Assembly: GCF_003063545.1 (NCBI RefSeq)
Contig: NZ_NESD01000001.1
Location: 186,001-250,000, forward strand
Length of the DNA stretch: 64,000 bases
Origin: Limnohabitans sp. Jir61
Lineage (GTDB): Bacteria; Pseudomonadota; Gammaproteobacteria; Burkholderiales; Burkholderiaceae_C
Reading direction: 5' to 3'
A program made the position numbers and the translations under genes. The notes under the pieces are model-generated. The model worked only from the letters and a program-made list of their open reading frames with translations. It ran no database searches and was not told where the DNA came from. Below, one piece after another: positions 11,751 through 22,580 of the stretch; positions within the stretch are counted from its first letter, which is position 1; every line of letters starts with the position of its first letter.

Positions 11751-14700
11751 ATGAATGCTCCCACCTCGCTGAACCACTTGCTCGCCACGGCTGAAGAAAG
11801 CCCGCGACTGCGCGAAATTCCCTACAACTACACCTCCTTCTCTGACCGAGAAATCGTGCTCCGCTTGCTCGGCGCAGATGCATGGGAGTTGCTGCTGCGT
11901 TTGCGTCAAGAGCGCCGCACCGGTCGCTCGGCCCGCATGTTGTACGAAGTGTTGGGCGACATCTGGGTGGTGCAGCGCAACCCCTATTTGCAAGACGACT
12001 TGCTCGACAACCCCAAGCGCCGCCTGCAGTTGGTCGAGGCTTTGCATCACCGCCTTGGCGAAGTTCAGCAACGCCGCACACCTGACGTGGACGCCGAGCG
12101 TGATGTCATGGTGGGCCAACTGTTGCAAGCCGCCAGCCGCGCGATTGAAACATTCAACAGTCAATTCGAAGCGATTGCCGCCCTGCGCAAAAAAGCAGCG
12201 CGCATGCTCAAGAAGCACACCGCACACGACAACATCAAGTTCGACGGCCTCTCACGTGTGAGCCACGTGACCGACGCCACCGACTGGCGTGTGGAATACC
12301 CCTTCGTCGTGCTGACCCCAGACACCGAAGAAGAAATGGCCGGTTTGGTCAAAGGTTGTATCGACCTTGGCCTCACCATCGTCCCCCGTGGCGGCGGCAC
12401 AGGCTACACGGGTGGCGCGATTCCGCTCACGTGGAAGAGCGCGGTCATCAACACCGAAAAGCTCGAAGCCATGACCGAAGTCGAAATGGTCGACTTGCCA
12501 GGCATCGCTCACAAGGTGCCCACGATTTACACCGAAGCCGGTGTGGTCACCCAGCGTGTGGCCGATGCGGCAGAGCGTGGTGGTTTTGTGTTTGCGGTGG
12601 ACCCAACGTCTGCCGAAGCCTCATGCATTGGCGGCAACATCGCCATGAACGCGGGCGGCAAAAAAGCCGTGTTGTGGGGCACAGCGCTCGACAATTTGGC
12701 CAGCTGGCGCATGGTGACGCCCGACGCTGAATGGCTTGACGTCATTCGCGTGGACCACAACCTCGGCAAGATTCACGATGCCGAGATGGCCAGCTTCGAT
12801 TTGAAGTACTACCAAGCCGACGGCAAAACATTCATCCGCCAAGAGCGTCTCGACATCCCCGGCAAGTCCTTCCGCAAAGAAGGCTTGGGCAAAGACGTGA
12901 CTGACAAGTTCCTTAGTGGCTTGCCCGGTGTGCAAAAAGAAGGTTGCGATGGTTTGATTACCAGCGCACGTTGGATCCTGCATCGCATGCCCGCGCACAC
13001 ACGCACCGTGTGCATGGAATTCTTCGGTAATGCCAAAGACGCAGTGCCTAGCATTGTCGAAATCAAAGACTACATGTTTGCCGAGCAAAAGCGCAGCGGC
13101 GTGTTGCTGGCCGGCCTTGAGCATTTGGACGACCGCTACTTGCGCGCTGTGGGTTATGCCACCAAGAGCAAACGCGGCGGCTTGCCCAAGATGCTGCTGA
13201 TTGGCGACATCGCCGGTGACGACGCTGACGAAGTGGCGCGCGTCACCTCCGAAGTCTCACGTATGGCCAACACCCGCAGCGGCGAGTGCTTTGTGGCCGT
13301 GAGTGCAGAAGCGCGTAAAAAGTTTTGGCTCGACCGCAAGCGCACCGCTGCGATCAGCCGTCACACCAACGCGTTCAAGGTTAACGAAGACGTGGTGATT
13401 CCTTTGCCACGCATGGCCGAGTACACCGACGGTATTGAGCGCATCAACATCGAGCTGAGCCTGCGCAACAAGCTTGAACTGTGCGATGCGTTGGAAGACT
13501 TCTTCGCCAAAGGTAATTTGCCTTTGGGCAAGTCTGACGACGCAGCCGATATCTCTACACCTGAGTTGCTCGAAGACCGCGTGCAACAAGCCCGCTCGCT
13601 CGTTGGCGAAGTGCGTGGCCTGTGGCAGCAGTGGCTCAACGAGTGCGATGCGCTCTTCCCACAGTTGCAAGACCACACCTTGCGTGCGAGCTGGAAAACA
13701 CAAATCCGTGCGCAGCTGCAAAACATCTTCACAGGCGCACAACTCGCGCCCATCTTGGAAGAGTGCAACGCCATTCACAAGCGTGTGCTCAAAGGCCGTG
13801 TGTGGGTAGCCCTGCACATGCACGCCGGTGACGGTAATGTGCACACCAACATTCCCGTCAACAGCGACAACTACGCCATGCTGCAAACCGCTCACGAAGC
13901 GGTGGCCCGCATCATGGTGTTGGCGCGCTCGTTGGACGGCGTGATTTCTGGTGAGCATGGCATTGGCATAACCAAGCTGGAGTTTTTGACCGACGACGAG
14001 CTCAAGCCGTTTGCCGACTACAAAGCCAAAGTCGATCCAGAAGGCCGCTTCAATAAAGGTAAATTGCTGCGCAACCAAGATGTAGACACATCTTTGCGCC
14101 ACGCCGATTTGAGCCAAGCCTACACACCGAGCTTTGGCTTGATGGGTCATGAATCTCTCATCATGCAGCAGTCCGACATTGGTGCGATTGCCGCCAGCGT
14201 GAAAGACTGTTTGCGTTGCGGTAAGTGCAAGCCCGTGTGCTCGACGCATGTGCCACGCGCCAACTTGCTGTACAGCCCACGTAACAAAATTTTGGCCACG
14301 TCACTCTTGGTCGAAGCTTTCTTGTACGAAGAACAAACCCGCCGTGGTGTGTCCATCAAACACTGGCAAGAGTTTGAAGACGTGGCCGACCACTGCACGG
14401 TGTGCCACAAGTGTTTGACACCTTGCCCTGTCAAGATTGACTTTGGCGATGTGACCATGAACATGCGTAACTTGTTGCGCAAGATGGGCCAGAAAACCTT
14501 CCGTCCCGGCAATGCGGCGGCGATGTTCATGCTCAATGCCACCAACCCCGAAACCATCAAGTTCGCGCGTACAGCGATGGTGGGCGTGGGTATGAAGCTG
14601 CAACGCTTTGGGCACGATCTGCTCCAAGTGGTGGCGCGCAAACAAACCAAGGCGCCCCCTGCCACCGTGGGCGCAGCGCCCATCAAAGAGCAGGTGATTC

Positions 14701-15623
14701 ACTTCATCAACAAGAAGATGCCGGGCAACCTGCCGAAGAAGACTGCGCGTGCCTTGCTCGACATCGAGAACAACGATTACGTGCCGATCATTCGCGACCC
14801 GAAAACCACCACCTCTGAAACAGAAGCGGTGTTCTATTTCCCCGGTTGCGGCTCTGAGCGTTTGTTCAGCCAAGTGGGTCTCGCCACACAGGCCATGTTG
14901 TGGCACGCGGGTGTGCAAACCGTGTTGCCACCCGGCTACCTGTGCTGCGGTTATCCGCAAAAAGGCTCGGGCCAGTTTGACAAGGCCGACAAAATCATCA
15001 CGGACAACCGCGTGTTGTTCCACCGTGTGGCCAATACGCTCAACTACCTCGATATCAAAACCGTGGTGGTGAGCTGCGGCACTTGCTTTGACCAACTGCA
15101 AGGCTACGAGTTCGACAAAATTTTCCCCGGCTGCCGCATCGTCGACATCCATGAATATTTGCTCGAGAAGGACATCAAGCTCAGCACGGCTGACCAAGCG
15201 GGCTATTTGTTCCACGACCCATGCCACAGCCCCATGAAGCAGCAAGACCCGATGAAAACGGTCAAAGCTTTGTTGGGCGATCAAATACGCAAGAGCGACC
15301 GCTGCTGTGGCGAATCTGGCACTTTGGGTGTGACGCGTCCTGACATCTCCACCCAAGTGCGTTTCCGCAAAGAAGCCGAGTTGCAGAAAGACGAAGCCGC
15401 TTTGCGGGCCATGACAGGCGATGCAAAAGGCGATATGAAGATTCTCACCAGCTGCCCCAGCTGCTTGCAAGGCCTGAGCCGCTATGGCGAAGACTTGCAA
15501 AACGGTTTGCTCGAAGCCGACTACATCGTGGTCGAGATGGCGCGCAAGATGTTGGGCGAGCAGTGGATGCCCGAGTACGTGGCCCAAGCCAATGCCGGTG
15601 GCATTGAGCGCGTGTTGGTTTAA
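11751..15623 (+). CDS. Giant FAD-linked oxidase / 4Fe-4S / CCG-domain oxidoreductase (DUF3683 type)
   Basis: A 1290-residue fusion of what are usually separate GlcD-like and GlcF-like subunits. In order: an N-terminal DUF3683-type region (about 1-150), a PCMH-type FAD-binding domain ([15 protein letters not shown] near 205-220), an FAD-oxidase C-terminal domain ([12 protein letters not shown], then SGEHGIG), two 4Fe-4S motifs ([11 protein letters not shown] near 820, [12 protein letters not shown] near 882) and two CCG cysteine-rich repeats (FPGCGSE near 1030 with LCCGYPQ; HDPCHS near 1156 with RCCGESG). It probably oxidises a 2-hydroxy acid and passes electrons to the quinone pool; the substrate is not predictable. 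Similar long fusions are known in Burkholderiales. Confidence 0.85.
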   Translation: MNAPTSLNHLLATAEESPRLREIPYNYTSFSDREIVLRLLGADAWELLLRLRQERRTGRSARMLYEVLGDIWVVQRNPYLQDDLLDNPKRRLQLVEALHHRLGEVQQRRTPDVDAERDVMVGQLLQAASRAIETFNSQFEAIAALRKKAARMLKKHTAHDNIKFDGLSRVSHVTDATDWRVEYPFVVLTPDTEEEMAGLVKGCIDLGLTIVPRGGGTGYTGGAIPLTWKSAVINTEKLEAMTEVEMVDLPGIAHKVPTIYTEAGVVTQRVADAAERGGFVFAVDPTSAEASCIGGNIAMNAGGKKAVLWGTALDNLASWRMVTPDAEWLDVIRVDHNLGKIHDAEMASFDLKYYQADGKTFIRQERLDIPGKSFRKEGLGKDVTDKFLSGLPGVQKEGCDGLITSARWILHRMPAHTRTVCMEFFGNAKDAVPSIVEIKDYMFAEQKRSGVLLAGLEHLDDRYLRAVGYATKSKRGGLPKMLLIGDIAGDDADEVARVTSEVSRMANTRSGECFVAVSAEARKKFWLDRKRTAAISRHTNAFKVNEDVVIPLPRMAEYTDGIERINIELSLRNKLELCDALEDFFAKGNLPLGKSDDAADISTPELLEDRVQQARSLVGEVRGLWQQWLNECDALFPQLQDHTLRASWKTQIRAQLQNIFTGAQLAPILEECNAIHKRVLKGRVWVALHMHAGDGNVHTNIPVNSDNYAMLQTAHEAVARIMVLARSLDGVISGEHGIGITKLEFLTDDELKPFADYKAKVDPEGRFNKGKLLRNQDVDTSLRHADLSQAYTPSFGLMGHESLIMQQSDIGAIAASVKDCLRCGKCKPVCSTHVPRANLLYSPRNKILATSLLVEAFLYEEQTRRGVSIKHWQEFEDVADHCTVCHKCLTPCPVKIDFGDVTMNMRNLLRKMGQKTFRPGNAAAMFMLNATNPETIKFARTAMVGVGMKLQRFGHDLLQVVARKQTKAPPATVGAAPIKEQVIHFINKKMPGNLPKKTARALLDIENNDYVPIIRDPKTTTSETEAVFYFPGCGSERLFSQVGLATQAMLWHAGVQTVLPPGYLCCGYPQKGSGQFDKADKIITDNRVLFHRVANTLNYLDIKTVVVSCGTCFDQLQGYEFDKIFPGCRIVDIHEYLLEKDIKLSTADQAGYLFHDPCHSPMKQQDPMKTVKALLGDQIRKSDRCCGESGTLGVTRPDISTQVRFRKEAELQKDEAALRAMTGDAKGDMKILTSCPSCLQGLSRYGEDLQNGLLEADYIVVEMARKMLGEQWMPEYVAQANAGGIERVLV

Positions 15624-15637
15624 ACAGAAAGACACCT

Positions 15638-16057
15638 ATGGCCGGCTTAGAAAAACACACGCCTACACCTCAAGACATCACGGTGCATGGCGCATCGCGT
15701 GTGTTGGAAGTCAGCTTTGCCGACGGCGCGAGTTTTCGTATCCCGTTTGAGCTGATGCGCGTGTACAGCCCCTCCGCTGAAGTGCAGGGCCATGGCCCAG
15801 GCCAAGAGGTGTTGCAAACCGGCAAGCGTTTGGTTGATCTCGAAGGCTTGGAGCCTATTGGCAACTACGCCATCAAACCAACTTTTAGCGATGGCCATGA
15901 CAGCGGCTTGTTCACTTGGGAATACCTGTATTTCTTAGGTTCCGAGCAAGACCAGCTTTGGGCCGACTACGAACGCCGCTTGCAGGCATCCGGCACTGAC
16001 CGCGACGCGGCCATGCCTGAAAAAGGTGGCGCAGGTTGTAGCAGCCACGCGCATTGA
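15638..16057 (+). CDS. DUF971 domain protein
   Basis: 139-residue protein matching the DUF971/gamma-butyrobetaine hydroxylase N-terminal-like domain ([19 protein letters not shown], then [21 protein letters not shown]). Such genes often sit directly before ubiE in betaproteobacteria, as here. The C-terminus ends GCSSHAH, a possible metal-binding tail. Biochemical role not established; a link to Fe-S or quinone metabolism is inferred from context only. Confidence 0.82.
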   Translation: MAGLEKHTPTPQDITVHGASRVLEVSFADGASFRIPFELMRVYSPSAEVQGHGPGQEVLQTGKRLVDLEGLEPIGNYAIKPTFSDGHDSGLFTWEYLYFLGSEQDQLWADYERRLQASGTDRDAAMPEKGGAGCSSHAH

Positions 16058-16070
16058 TACCATTACAAAT

Positions 16071-16802
16071 ATGAGCAGCACACATTTCGGTTTCAAAACC
16101 GTCGACGAAAAAGAAAAAGCCAAACACGTCCGTGGCGTGTTTGACTCGGTCGCATCTAAGTACGACGTGATGAACGACCTCATGTCCGCTGGCCTGCATC
16201 GCGTTTGGAAGCGCTACACCGTCATGGTGGCCGACTTGCGCGAGGGCTCGCAAGTGCTCGACATTGCAGGCGGTACGGGCGATTTGGCGATGGCGTTTGC
16301 CAAGAGGGTGGGCAAAACTGGCCGCGTGGTGCACACCGACATCAACGAAGCCATGTTGCGCACTGGCCGTGACCGCTTGCTGGACCACGGCATGGTCTTG
16401 CCCACTTTGGTGTGCGATGCCGAAAAACTGCCTTTCCCTGACAACCACTTTGATGTGGTCAGCGTGGCCTTTGGACTGCGCAACATGACGCACAAAGACG
16501 CCGCATTGCGCGAAATGTGCCGTGTACTCAAGCCCCAAGGTAAGTTGTTGGTGTTGGAGTTCTCCAAAGTGGCCAAGCCGCTTGAGAAAGCCTACGACTG
16601 GTATTCCTTCAACATCTTGCCCAAGCTGGGCCAGATGATTGCGGGCGATGCGTCGAGCTACCAGTATTTGGCCGAGTCCATTCGCATGCACCCAGGCCAA
16701 GAGGAATTGAAATCCCTCATGAAACAAAATGGCTTTGGTCATGTGGACTTTCACAACATGAGCGCCGGCGTGGTCGCGCTTCATGTTGGAATCAAGTGCT
16801 GA
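16071..16802 (+). CDS. ubiE: Ubiquinone/menaquinone C-methyltransferase
   Basis: SAM-dependent C-methyltransferase of ubiquinone synthesis. The 243-residue product, started at the ATG at 16071, has the family signature [21 protein letters not shown] motif [13 protein letters not shown] and the C-terminal [13 protein letters not shown]. An upstream in-frame start at 16026 would overlap the DUF971 gene and is disfavoured. It begins the ubi group of this region. Confidence 0.97.
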   Translation: MSSTHFGFKTVDEKEKAKHVRGVFDSVASKYDVMNDLMSAGLHRVWKRYTVMVADLREGSQVLDIAGGTGDLAMAFAKRVGKTGRVVHTDINEAMLRTGRDRLLDHGMVLPTLVCDAEKLPFPDNHFDVVSVAFGLRNMTHKDAALREMCRVLKPQGKLLVLEFSKVAKPLEKAYDWYSFNILPKLGQMIAGDASSYQYLAESIRMHPGQEELKSLMKQNGFGHVDFHNMSAGVVALHVGIKC

Positions 16803-16829
16803 ACGATTGAGACAACAGGAGACGACGCG

Positions 16830-17810
16830 ATGAAAAAACTTTTCACAGCTATTTTTGTGGTGGCCATGGCCTTTGCCACGATGCACGCCGAAGCTGCCAA
16901 ACGCATGGGTGGTGGTAAATCAATGGGCCAGCAGTCCAGCAATGTGACGCAGCGCGAAGCTGCTAAGCCTGCGCCGGCTGCCACGCCCAACGCAGCGCCT
17001 GCAGCAACACCGCACGCGCCTGCAGCACCTGCTGCTCCAGCAGCTGCACCTAGCCGCTTTGGTGGCATGGGCGGAATGCTCGGTGGTTTGGCTGCCGGTT
17101 TGGGCCTTGCTTGGTTGGCTCACTCCATGGGCTTTGGTGCTGAGTTTGGTCAGTTCTTGATGTTTGGCGTGTTGGCTTTGGTCGTGATGATGGTCATTGG
17201 TGCCATCATGCGTCGCCGCCAACAACCTGAAGCGAGCAGTACCAGCCCCTATGCCTTTGAAGGCGCTGGCGCACCTGCCAACCCCAGCACTCTGCCTCAG
17301 TACAACCCCAAAAACGTGGGCAACGACTCGTCAGCCCGTCCTATGGATACACAAACCAACTTCGCCCCTGCATCAGGTGGCTCGATGATTGGCGCAGCTC
17401 TGGGCGGTAGCCAGACGTGGGGTATCCCTGCTGACTTTGACACCGCAGGCTTTGTCAATGCGGCCAAGCAAAACTTCATGACCTTGCAACATGCGTGGGA
17501 CCGTTCCGACATTTCTGCTTTGCGCACCATGATGACCGACAGCATGTTGGAAGAAATCAAAGCCCAACTGGCTGAGCGCGAAGCCACAGCCAATGGCCAA
17601 GTCAACCACACCGACGTCGTCATGCTCGATGCGCACCTGTTGGGCATTGAAGACATGGGTAACAACTACATGGCCAGCGTGGAGTTCTCGGGCTTGATCC
17701 GTGAAGAGCCATCCTCTGGCCCCACACCATTCCGCGAAGTGTGGAACATGACCAAGCCCAAAGACGGCAGCTTGGGCTGGTTGGTGGCAGGCGTTCAAGC
17801 CTTGCAATAA
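16830..17810 (+). CDS. Tim44-like domain protein with signal peptide
   Basis: 326 residues: N-terminal signal segment MKKLFTAIFVVAMAFATMHA, an Ala/Pro-rich low-complexity stretch (about 45-75), two closely spaced hydrophobic segments (about 85-128), and a C-terminal Tim44-like/NTF2-like domain (FVNAAKQNFMTLQHAWDRSD onward). Bacterial Tim44-like proteins are membrane-attached; their role is not settled. Its insertion between ubiE and ubiJ is typical of Burkholderiales and suggests association with quinone or envelope function. Confidence 0.82.
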   Translation: MKKLFTAIFVVAMAFATMHAEAAKRMGGGKSMGQQSSNVTQREAAKPAPAATPNAAPAATPHAPAAPAAPAAAPSRFGGMGGMLGGLAAGLGLAWLAHSMGFGAEFGQFLMFGVLALVVMMVIGAIMRRRQQPEASSTSPYAFEGAGAPANPSTLPQYNPKNVGNDSSARPMDTQTNFAPASGGSMIGAALGGSQTWGIPADFDTAGFVNAAKQNFMTLQHAWDRSDISALRTMMTDSMLEEIKAQLAEREATANGQVNHTDVVMLDAHLLGIEDMGNNYMASVEFSGLIREEPSSGPTPFREVWNMTKPKDGSLGWLVAGVQALQ

Positions 17811-17823
17811 ACCGGTTAAATCA

Positions 17824-17845
17824 GGGCGACCCGAGAAGGTCGCCC
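17824..17845 (+). terminator. Hairpin after the Tim44-like gene, possible weak terminator
   Basis: An 8-bp stem, GGGCGACC paired with GGTCGCCC, has a 6-base loop. It lacks a T-tract, so termination would be weak; it could instead protect the upstream mRNA end. Confidence 0.4.
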
Positions 17846-17867
17846 AAACAAGGAATAATTGGGGACT

Positions 17868-18437
17868 ATGGCAACACAGTCCCCTTTTTCTTGGTTGGCC
17901 GATGCAGCAGACACGCTGCTCGCCCAACTCCCCGCAGATTTCCCACAATCCTTCACCCCACCCGCCTGGGCGGTTGCTGAAGTGCAGCAGCGCGTGGTGC
18001 TCTTGTTGAACCACATACTCATGCAAGAGCCCGCGGCACGCGACCGCTTGCAGCGCCAAAAAGGCCGCCAAGTGCAAGTGTGCTGGCGCGACCAAGTGTT
18101 TCAATGCGCCTTCACCCCAGCTGGTTTGGTCGAGTTCATCACACCCGAAGCAGGTTCTAAAGCGGCCGACCTCGTGCTGCGTGTGAACGAACCTTCGCCG
18201 TTTGAGTTGGCCAAGACCGTGTTGCAAGGCGACAAGCCTGCCATTCGCATCGAAGGCGATGTGCAGTTGGCCGCCGAAGTCAATTGGCTGATCGATCACG
18301 TGCGTTGGGACCCCGAAGAAGACGTGGCCCGCCTCATTGGCGATGCGCCCGCGCACACACTGGTGCAAACCGCCAAGCGCATCGTCGATGCTCTGCGTAG
18401 TTTTGTGCAACAAGAAACTGCGAAGGCCGCGCCATGA
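17868..18437 (+). CDS. ubiJ: Ubiquinone biosynthesis accessory factor UbiJ (SCP2 domain)
   Basis: SCP2-type lipid-binding protein that organises the aerobic ubiquinone synthesis complex. About 189 residues; its position between ubiE and ubiB and the SCP2-like block ([40 protein letters not shown]) support the call. Start ATG at 17868 has an AAGGA upstream. The 3' end overlaps ubiB by 4 bases (ATGA). Confidence 0.88.
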   Translation: MATQSPFSWLADAADTLLAQLPADFPQSFTPPAWAVAEVQQRVVLLLNHILMQEPAARDRLQRQKGRQVQVCWRDQVFQCAFTPAGLVEFITPEAGSKAADLVLRVNEPSPFELAKTVLQGDKPAIRIEGDVQLAAEVNWLIDHVRWDPEEDVARLIGDAPAHTLVQTAKRIVDALRSFVQQETAKAAP

Positions 18438-20005
18438 TGACCCGTTTGCTGCGCGGTATTTACATCGTCTTCATCGTTTTGCGTTACGGCTTGGATGAGC
18501 TGGTGCTCACCAGTTTTCAAAAGCCTGGCCTGCGTTTGCTGGCGCGCATTGTGTCGGTGGGTCGCGATTTGTCAGCACCACGTGGCCAACGTTTGCGTGA
18601 GGCGCTAGAGCACCTCGGCCCCATCTTTGTGAAGTTCGGTCAAGTGTTGTCGACACGCCGAGATTTGTTGCCGCCAGACATTGCCGATGAGTTGGCCTTT
18701 TTGCAAGACCGCGTGCCACCGTTCTCGTCTGACGTGGCGGTGGGCACCATTGAGCGTGCGTTTGGTCGCCCGCTGAATGAAATTTTTGTGGAGTTCACGC
18801 ACAAGCCAGTGGCCAGCGCATCCATTGCGCAAGTGCACTTTGCGGTCATCAAAGACAGCAACGGTGTCACACGCGAAGTGGCCGTGAAGGTGCTTCGCCC
18901 CGGTATGTTGACGGTGATCGACAAAGACCTGAGCCTCATGCGCATGATGGCCGGTTGGGTCGATCGCCTCAGTGCCGATGGCAAACGCTTGAAGCCACGC
19001 GAAGTGGTGGCCGAGTTTGACAAGTACCTGCATGACGAACTCGACTTCATGCGCGAAGCCTCGAACGCCGCGCAATTGCGCCGCAACATGGAAGGCCTCA
19101 ACTTGGTACTGATTCCTGAAATGATTTGGGACTTCTGCCGCGATGACGTGATCGTGATGGAGCGCATGAAGGGTGTGCCCATCAGCCAAGTGGACCAGCT
19201 GCGTGCGGCGGGCGTGGACATTCCTAAGCTGGCACGCGATGGCGTGACCATCTTCTTTACCCAAGTGTTTCGCGATGGTTTTTTCCATGCCGATATGCAC
19301 CCCGGCAACATCCAGGTCAGCTTAGAACCCGCCACCTTTGGCCGCTACATCTCGTTGGACTTTGGCATCGTGGGCACGCTCACGGAAACCGACAAAGAGT
19401 ATTTGGCGCAAAACTTCACGGCCTTCTTCCGTCGCGACTACAAGCGTGTGGCCGAGCTGCACATTGAGTCGGGCTGGGTGCCCTCTGACACGCGTGTGGA
19501 TGAACTCGAGTCTGCTATTCGCGCTGTGTGCGAACCTTACTTTGACCGCCCGCTGAAAGAAATTTCTTTGGGTCTGGTGCTCATGCGTTTGTTCCAAACC
19601 TCGCGTCGTTTCAATGTGGAGATTCAGCCGCAACTGGTGTTGCTGCAAAAAACGCTGCTTAACATCGAAGGCTTGGGCCGTCAGCTCGATCCCAATTTGG
19701 ACTTATGGAGCACCGCTAAGCCATTCTTGGAAAGCTGGATGCTGGAACAAGTGGGCCCCAAAAAGCTATGGAAGCAATTGGTCGCCGAAGCGCCGCGCTA
19801 CGCCAAGCTCATCCCTGAGTTACCGCGTTTGGTGCATGACTTCTTGAAGCATCGCCAAAACAATGACCACGCCCAGTTGCAGCTGCTCATCCAAGAGCAA
19901 CGCCGCACCAACCGTCTGCTGCAAGGCATTGCTTGGGTGGGCGGTGGTTTTGTGCTCGGCATGCTTGCCATGCAAATTTTTGTGCGTCTGCACCATTTTT
20001 ATTAA
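18434..20005 (+). CDS. ubiB: Ubiquinone biosynthesis protein kinase-like UbiB
   Basis: ABC1/ADCK-type atypical kinase-like ATPase needed for ubiquinone synthesis. The 523 residues contain the KxGQ motif ([16 protein letters not shown] near 59), the Ala-rich nucleotide loop [21 protein letters not shown] and the DFG-like SLDFGIVG. One or two hydrophobic segments at the C-terminus ([17 protein letters not shown]) suggest membrane anchoring. Overlaps ubiJ by 4 bases. Confidence 0.96.
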   Translation: MMTRLLRGIYIVFIVLRYGLDELVLTSFQKPGLRLLARIVSVGRDLSAPRGQRLREALEHLGPIFVKFGQVLSTRRDLLPPDIADELAFLQDRVPPFSSDVAVGTIERAFGRPLNEIFVEFTHKPVASASIAQVHFAVIKDSNGVTREVAVKVLRPGMLTVIDKDLSLMRMMAGWVDRLSADGKRLKPREVVAEFDKYLHDELDFMREASNAAQLRRNMEGLNLVLIPEMIWDFCRDDVIVMERMKGVPISQVDQLRAAGVDIPKLARDGVTIFFTQVFRDGFFHADMHPGNIQVSLEPATFGRYISLDFGIVGTLTETDKEYLAQNFTAFFRRDYKRVAELHIESGWVPSDTRVDELESAIRAVCEPYFDRPLKEISLGLVLMRLFQTSRRFNVEIQPQLVLLQKTLLNIEGLGRQLDPNLDLWSTAKPFLESWMLEQVGPKKLWKQLVAEAPRYAKLIPELPRLVHDFLKHRQNNDHAQLQLLIQEQRRTNRLLQGIAWVGGGFVLGMLAMQIFVRLHHFY

Positions 20006-20025
20006 TCACTTTGCGGAGTTGACCC

Positions 20026-21471
20026 GTGCTGCTCACACTCGTCATCGTCTATTTGCTGGTCACCATTGCCATCGGTTTGATGGCGGCCAAGCGCGTTCAA
20101 AACTCGTCTGATTTCGCCATCGCAGGTCGCCACCTGCCGATGGCCATGATCGTCACCACCACGTTTGCCACGTGGTTTGGTTCTGAAACCGTGCTCGGTA
20201 TTCCGGCTAAGTTCGTGAATGGTGGTTTGCACGGTGTGGTGGAAGACCCATTCGGCGCAGGTTTTTGCCTCATCTTTGTGGGTCTGTTCTTTGCGGGCAA
20301 GCTCTACCGCATGACGCTCCTGACAATCAGCGACTACTTCCGCGAGCGCTATGGTCGCGTAGTAGAGGTGGTGTGCTCGCTCATCATCATGGTCAGCTAC
20401 CTCGGATGGGTGTCGGCACAGGTCACGGCTTTGGGCTTGGTGTTCAACCTGCTGTCTGACGGTGTGGTCAGCATGGAGCTGGGCATGGTCATTGGTGTGG
20501 TGTCGATCTTGGCTTACACCTTGTTTGGTGGCATGTGGTCGGTGGCCATTACCGACTTCATTCAAATGATCATCTTGGTGGTGGGTTTGTCTGTTCTTGC
20601 GGTGTTTGCTGCTGATCAAGCAGGCGGTGCGGACAAGGTGGTGGCATTGGCCATCAGCCAAGACATGTTCAAGTTCTGGCCTGAGCCGAACATGAAAGAT
20701 ATTTTGTTCTTCTTTGCCTCAGCCATCACCATCATGCTGGGCTCCATTCCTCAGCAAGACGTGTTTCAGCGTGTCATGTCGGCCAACAGCATCAAGGCAG
20801 CTACGCATGGTCCCGTGATTGGTGGCATTTGCTACATCTTGTTTGCGTTTGTGCCCATGTTCTTGGTGGTCAGCGCCATGATCATCATGCCCGAGCAAGC
20901 CAAAGCGTTGATTGCCGATGATCCGCAAAAAGTGCTGCCCACTTTGGTGATGACGCAAATGCCGTTTGTCATGCAAGTGCTGTTCTTTGGTGCGTTGTTG
21001 TCGGCCATCAAGTCGTGCGCCTCGGCCACCTTGCTCGCGCCTAGCGTCACGTTTACCGAAAACATTTGGCGTCAGTTCCATCCCCACCAAACCGACAAGC
21101 AAGAACTGCGTGCCATGCGGGTGACGGTGTTGGTGTTCAGCATCTTGGTGCTTGGCTATGCCATTCGCATGCAAGGCACGTCGATATATGAAATGGTGTC
21201 TGGTGCTTACCAAGTGCCACTGGTGGGCGCGTTTGTGCCCCTCACGTTTGGCTTGTACTGGAAGCGTGCCACCACACAGGGCGCGATCTTTGCCTTGGTC
21301 ATGGGCTTGCTCACTTGGGGCTTGTTCTTGGCGACGCCTGCGGGTGATGAGTTTCCGGCCCAATTGGCTGGGGTGTTGGCCAGTTTGGCAGGTATGGTGC
21401 TGGGTTCTTTGGGCCCACAGGCCATTCGCAATGCCCACGGCAGCCACCACAAACTGGTGGGCGCGGCCTAA
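20026..21471 (+). CDS. Sodium:solute symporter family transporter
   Basis: 481-residue polytopic membrane protein of the SSS family, with about 13 predicted membrane segments. Family features include the early SDFAIAGRHLP block, TWFGSETVLGIP, and GSIPQQDVFQR in the middle. The substrate cannot be read from the sequence; organic acids, amino acids and urea are all transported by relatives. The start is GTG at 20026, 20 bases after ubiB, so read-through from the ubi operon is possible. Confidence 0.85.
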   Translation: MLLTLVIVYLLVTIAIGLMAAKRVQNSSDFAIAGRHLPMAMIVTTTFATWFGSETVLGIPAKFVNGGLHGVVEDPFGAGFCLIFVGLFFAGKLYRMTLLTISDYFRERYGRVVEVVCSLIIMVSYLGWVSAQVTALGLVFNLLSDGVVSMELGMVIGVVSILAYTLFGGMWSVAITDFIQMIILVVGLSVLAVFAADQAGGADKVVALAISQDMFKFWPEPNMKDILFFFASAITIMLGSIPQQDVFQRVMSANSIKAATHGPVIGGICYILFAFVPMFLVVSAMIIMPEQAKALIADDPQKVLPTLVMTQMPFVMQVLFFGALLSAIKSCASATLLAPSVTFTENIWRQFHPHQTDKQELRAMRVTVLVFSILVLGYAIRMQGTSIYEMVSGAYQVPLVGAFVPLTFGLYWKRATTQGAIFALVMGLLTWGLFLATPAGDEFPAQLAGVLASLAGMVLGSLGPQAIRNAHGSHHKLVGAA

Positions 21472-21518
21472 GTCGACATGTCAGGCGTGAAAGACGGTAG
21501 GGCAGGTGCCTGTGCCCC

Positions 21519-21546
21519 CTTGAAATAGGGGCTGGGCGCCTATAAT
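21519..21546 (+). promoter_or_regulatory. Probable promoter of the fmdB-like gene, overlapping a hairpin
   Basis: TATAAT at 21541-21546 is preceded by CTTGAA at 21519-21524 (16-bp spacing). The -35 lies inside a hairpin (GCCCC 21514-21518 with GGGGC 21528-21532) that may be the end structure of the symporter transcript. Confidence 0.5.
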
Positions 21547-21573
21547 TCAGGGTTTTACCGAATCCTCCGCGCC

Positions 21574-21921
21574 ATGCCAATTTATGCCTACAAATGCGGG
21601 TCCTGCGGCCATGCCAAGGACGTCCTGCAAAAAATTTCAGATGCACCGCTGACCGACTGCCCTGAGTGCGGCAAAGCCACGTTTTCTAAGCAGCTCACCG
21701 CTGCGGGTTTTCAGCTCAAAGGCTCGGGTTGGTACGCCACAGATTTCAAGGGCGGTTCGGGTGGTACGTCTGCCCCAGCTGCTTCGGCAGGTACTGCGGC
21801 CACCGCTGCAGTTGCGAACAGCGACAGCGCATCTGCAAGCACCAGTGCCAGTAGCACCGACACCACAGCCAGTAGCTCAGCTGCTTCGGGCGGTTGCGCC
21901 ACAGGCTGCGCGTGCCATTAA
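21574..21921 (+). CDS. FmdB-family zinc ribbon protein
   Basis: 115-residue protein with an N-terminal FmdB-type zinc ribbon (CGSCG near 8-12, CPEC near 29-32). A long Ser/Ala/Thr low-complexity linker (about 60-107) leads to a cysteine-rich end, GGCATGCACH. Members are suspected regulators or metal-binding proteins; a function is not established. It stands in front of DUF502 and aspS, a common betaproteobacterial order. Confidence 0.88.
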   Translation: MPIYAYKCGSCGHAKDVLQKISDAPLTDCPECGKATFSKQLTAAGFQLKGSGWYATDFKGGSGGTSAPAASAGTAATAAVANSDSASASTSASSTDTTASSSAASGGCATGCACH

Positions 21922-21945
21922 TTTTTAAATACCACTAGGGTCTTC

Positions 21946-22578
21946 ATGCCGATTAAAAAATACCTGCTCGCAGGCCTCTTGGTCTGGACGCCACTGGTCA
22001 TCACCGCGGCTGTGTTGAGCTGGTTGGTGGGTTCACTAGACAGTGCGTTCCTCAATACGCTGACCAAGCTGCGTCTCGTGTCTCCCGACATGATTTATTG
22101 GCTCGACCACGTGCCAGGCCTTGGTGTGATCTTGCTGGTGTTGGTCTTGTTGCTGACAGGTGCTTTGGTGTCGAACGTGGCCGGTCGTTGGTGGATGAAG
22201 CAATGGGACCGTTTGCTGAACCAAATCCCAATCGTCAAGTCCATCTACTCCAGCGTGAAGAAGGTGTCAGATACCTTGTTCTCTGACGGCGGCAATGCGT
22301 TTCGCAAAGCCTTGTTGGTGCAATACCCACACAGCGGCACATGGACCATCGCTTTCCAAACAGGCACACCTGTGGGTGAAGTTGCCAGCAAACTCGATGG
22401 CGAGTTTTTGAGCGTTTACGTGCCCACCACACCCAACCCCACCAGCGGCTACTTTCTGCTGGTTCCAAAGACCGATGTCATTGAGCTTGATCTCAGCGTT
22501 GACGAAGCTTTGACTTATGTAATTTCCATGGGTGCTGTCTCTCCCAGCATCCCCGCACTCAAAGAAAAGAGAAACTAA
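21946..22578 (+). CDS. DUF502 inner-membrane protein
   Basis: 210 residues with two N-terminal membrane segments (about 5-28 and 58-80) separated by a short loop, then a conserved soluble part ([18 protein letters not shown], then [16 protein letters not shown]). These are the hallmark blocks of DUF502. Function unknown. The stop is 2 bases before the aspS start, so both are probably in one operon. Confidence 0.9.
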   Translation: MPIKKYLLAGLLVWTPLVITAAVLSWLVGSLDSAFLNTLTKLRLVSPDMIYWLDHVPGLGVILLVLVLLLTGALVSNVAGRWWMKQWDRLLNQIPIVKSIYSSVKKVSDTLFSDGGNAFRKALLVQYPHSGTWTIAFQTGTPVGEVASKLDGEFLSVYVPTTPNPTSGYFLLVPKTDVIELDLSVDEALTYVISMGAVSPSIPALKEKRN

Positions 22579-22580
22579 AA

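Noticed and set aside
14301..15635. Long minus-strand frame (444 codons) inside the FAD/Fe-S oxidoreductase gene
   Set aside because: Antisense shadow caused by codon bias at GC-rich third positions; the plus-strand product has clear domains.
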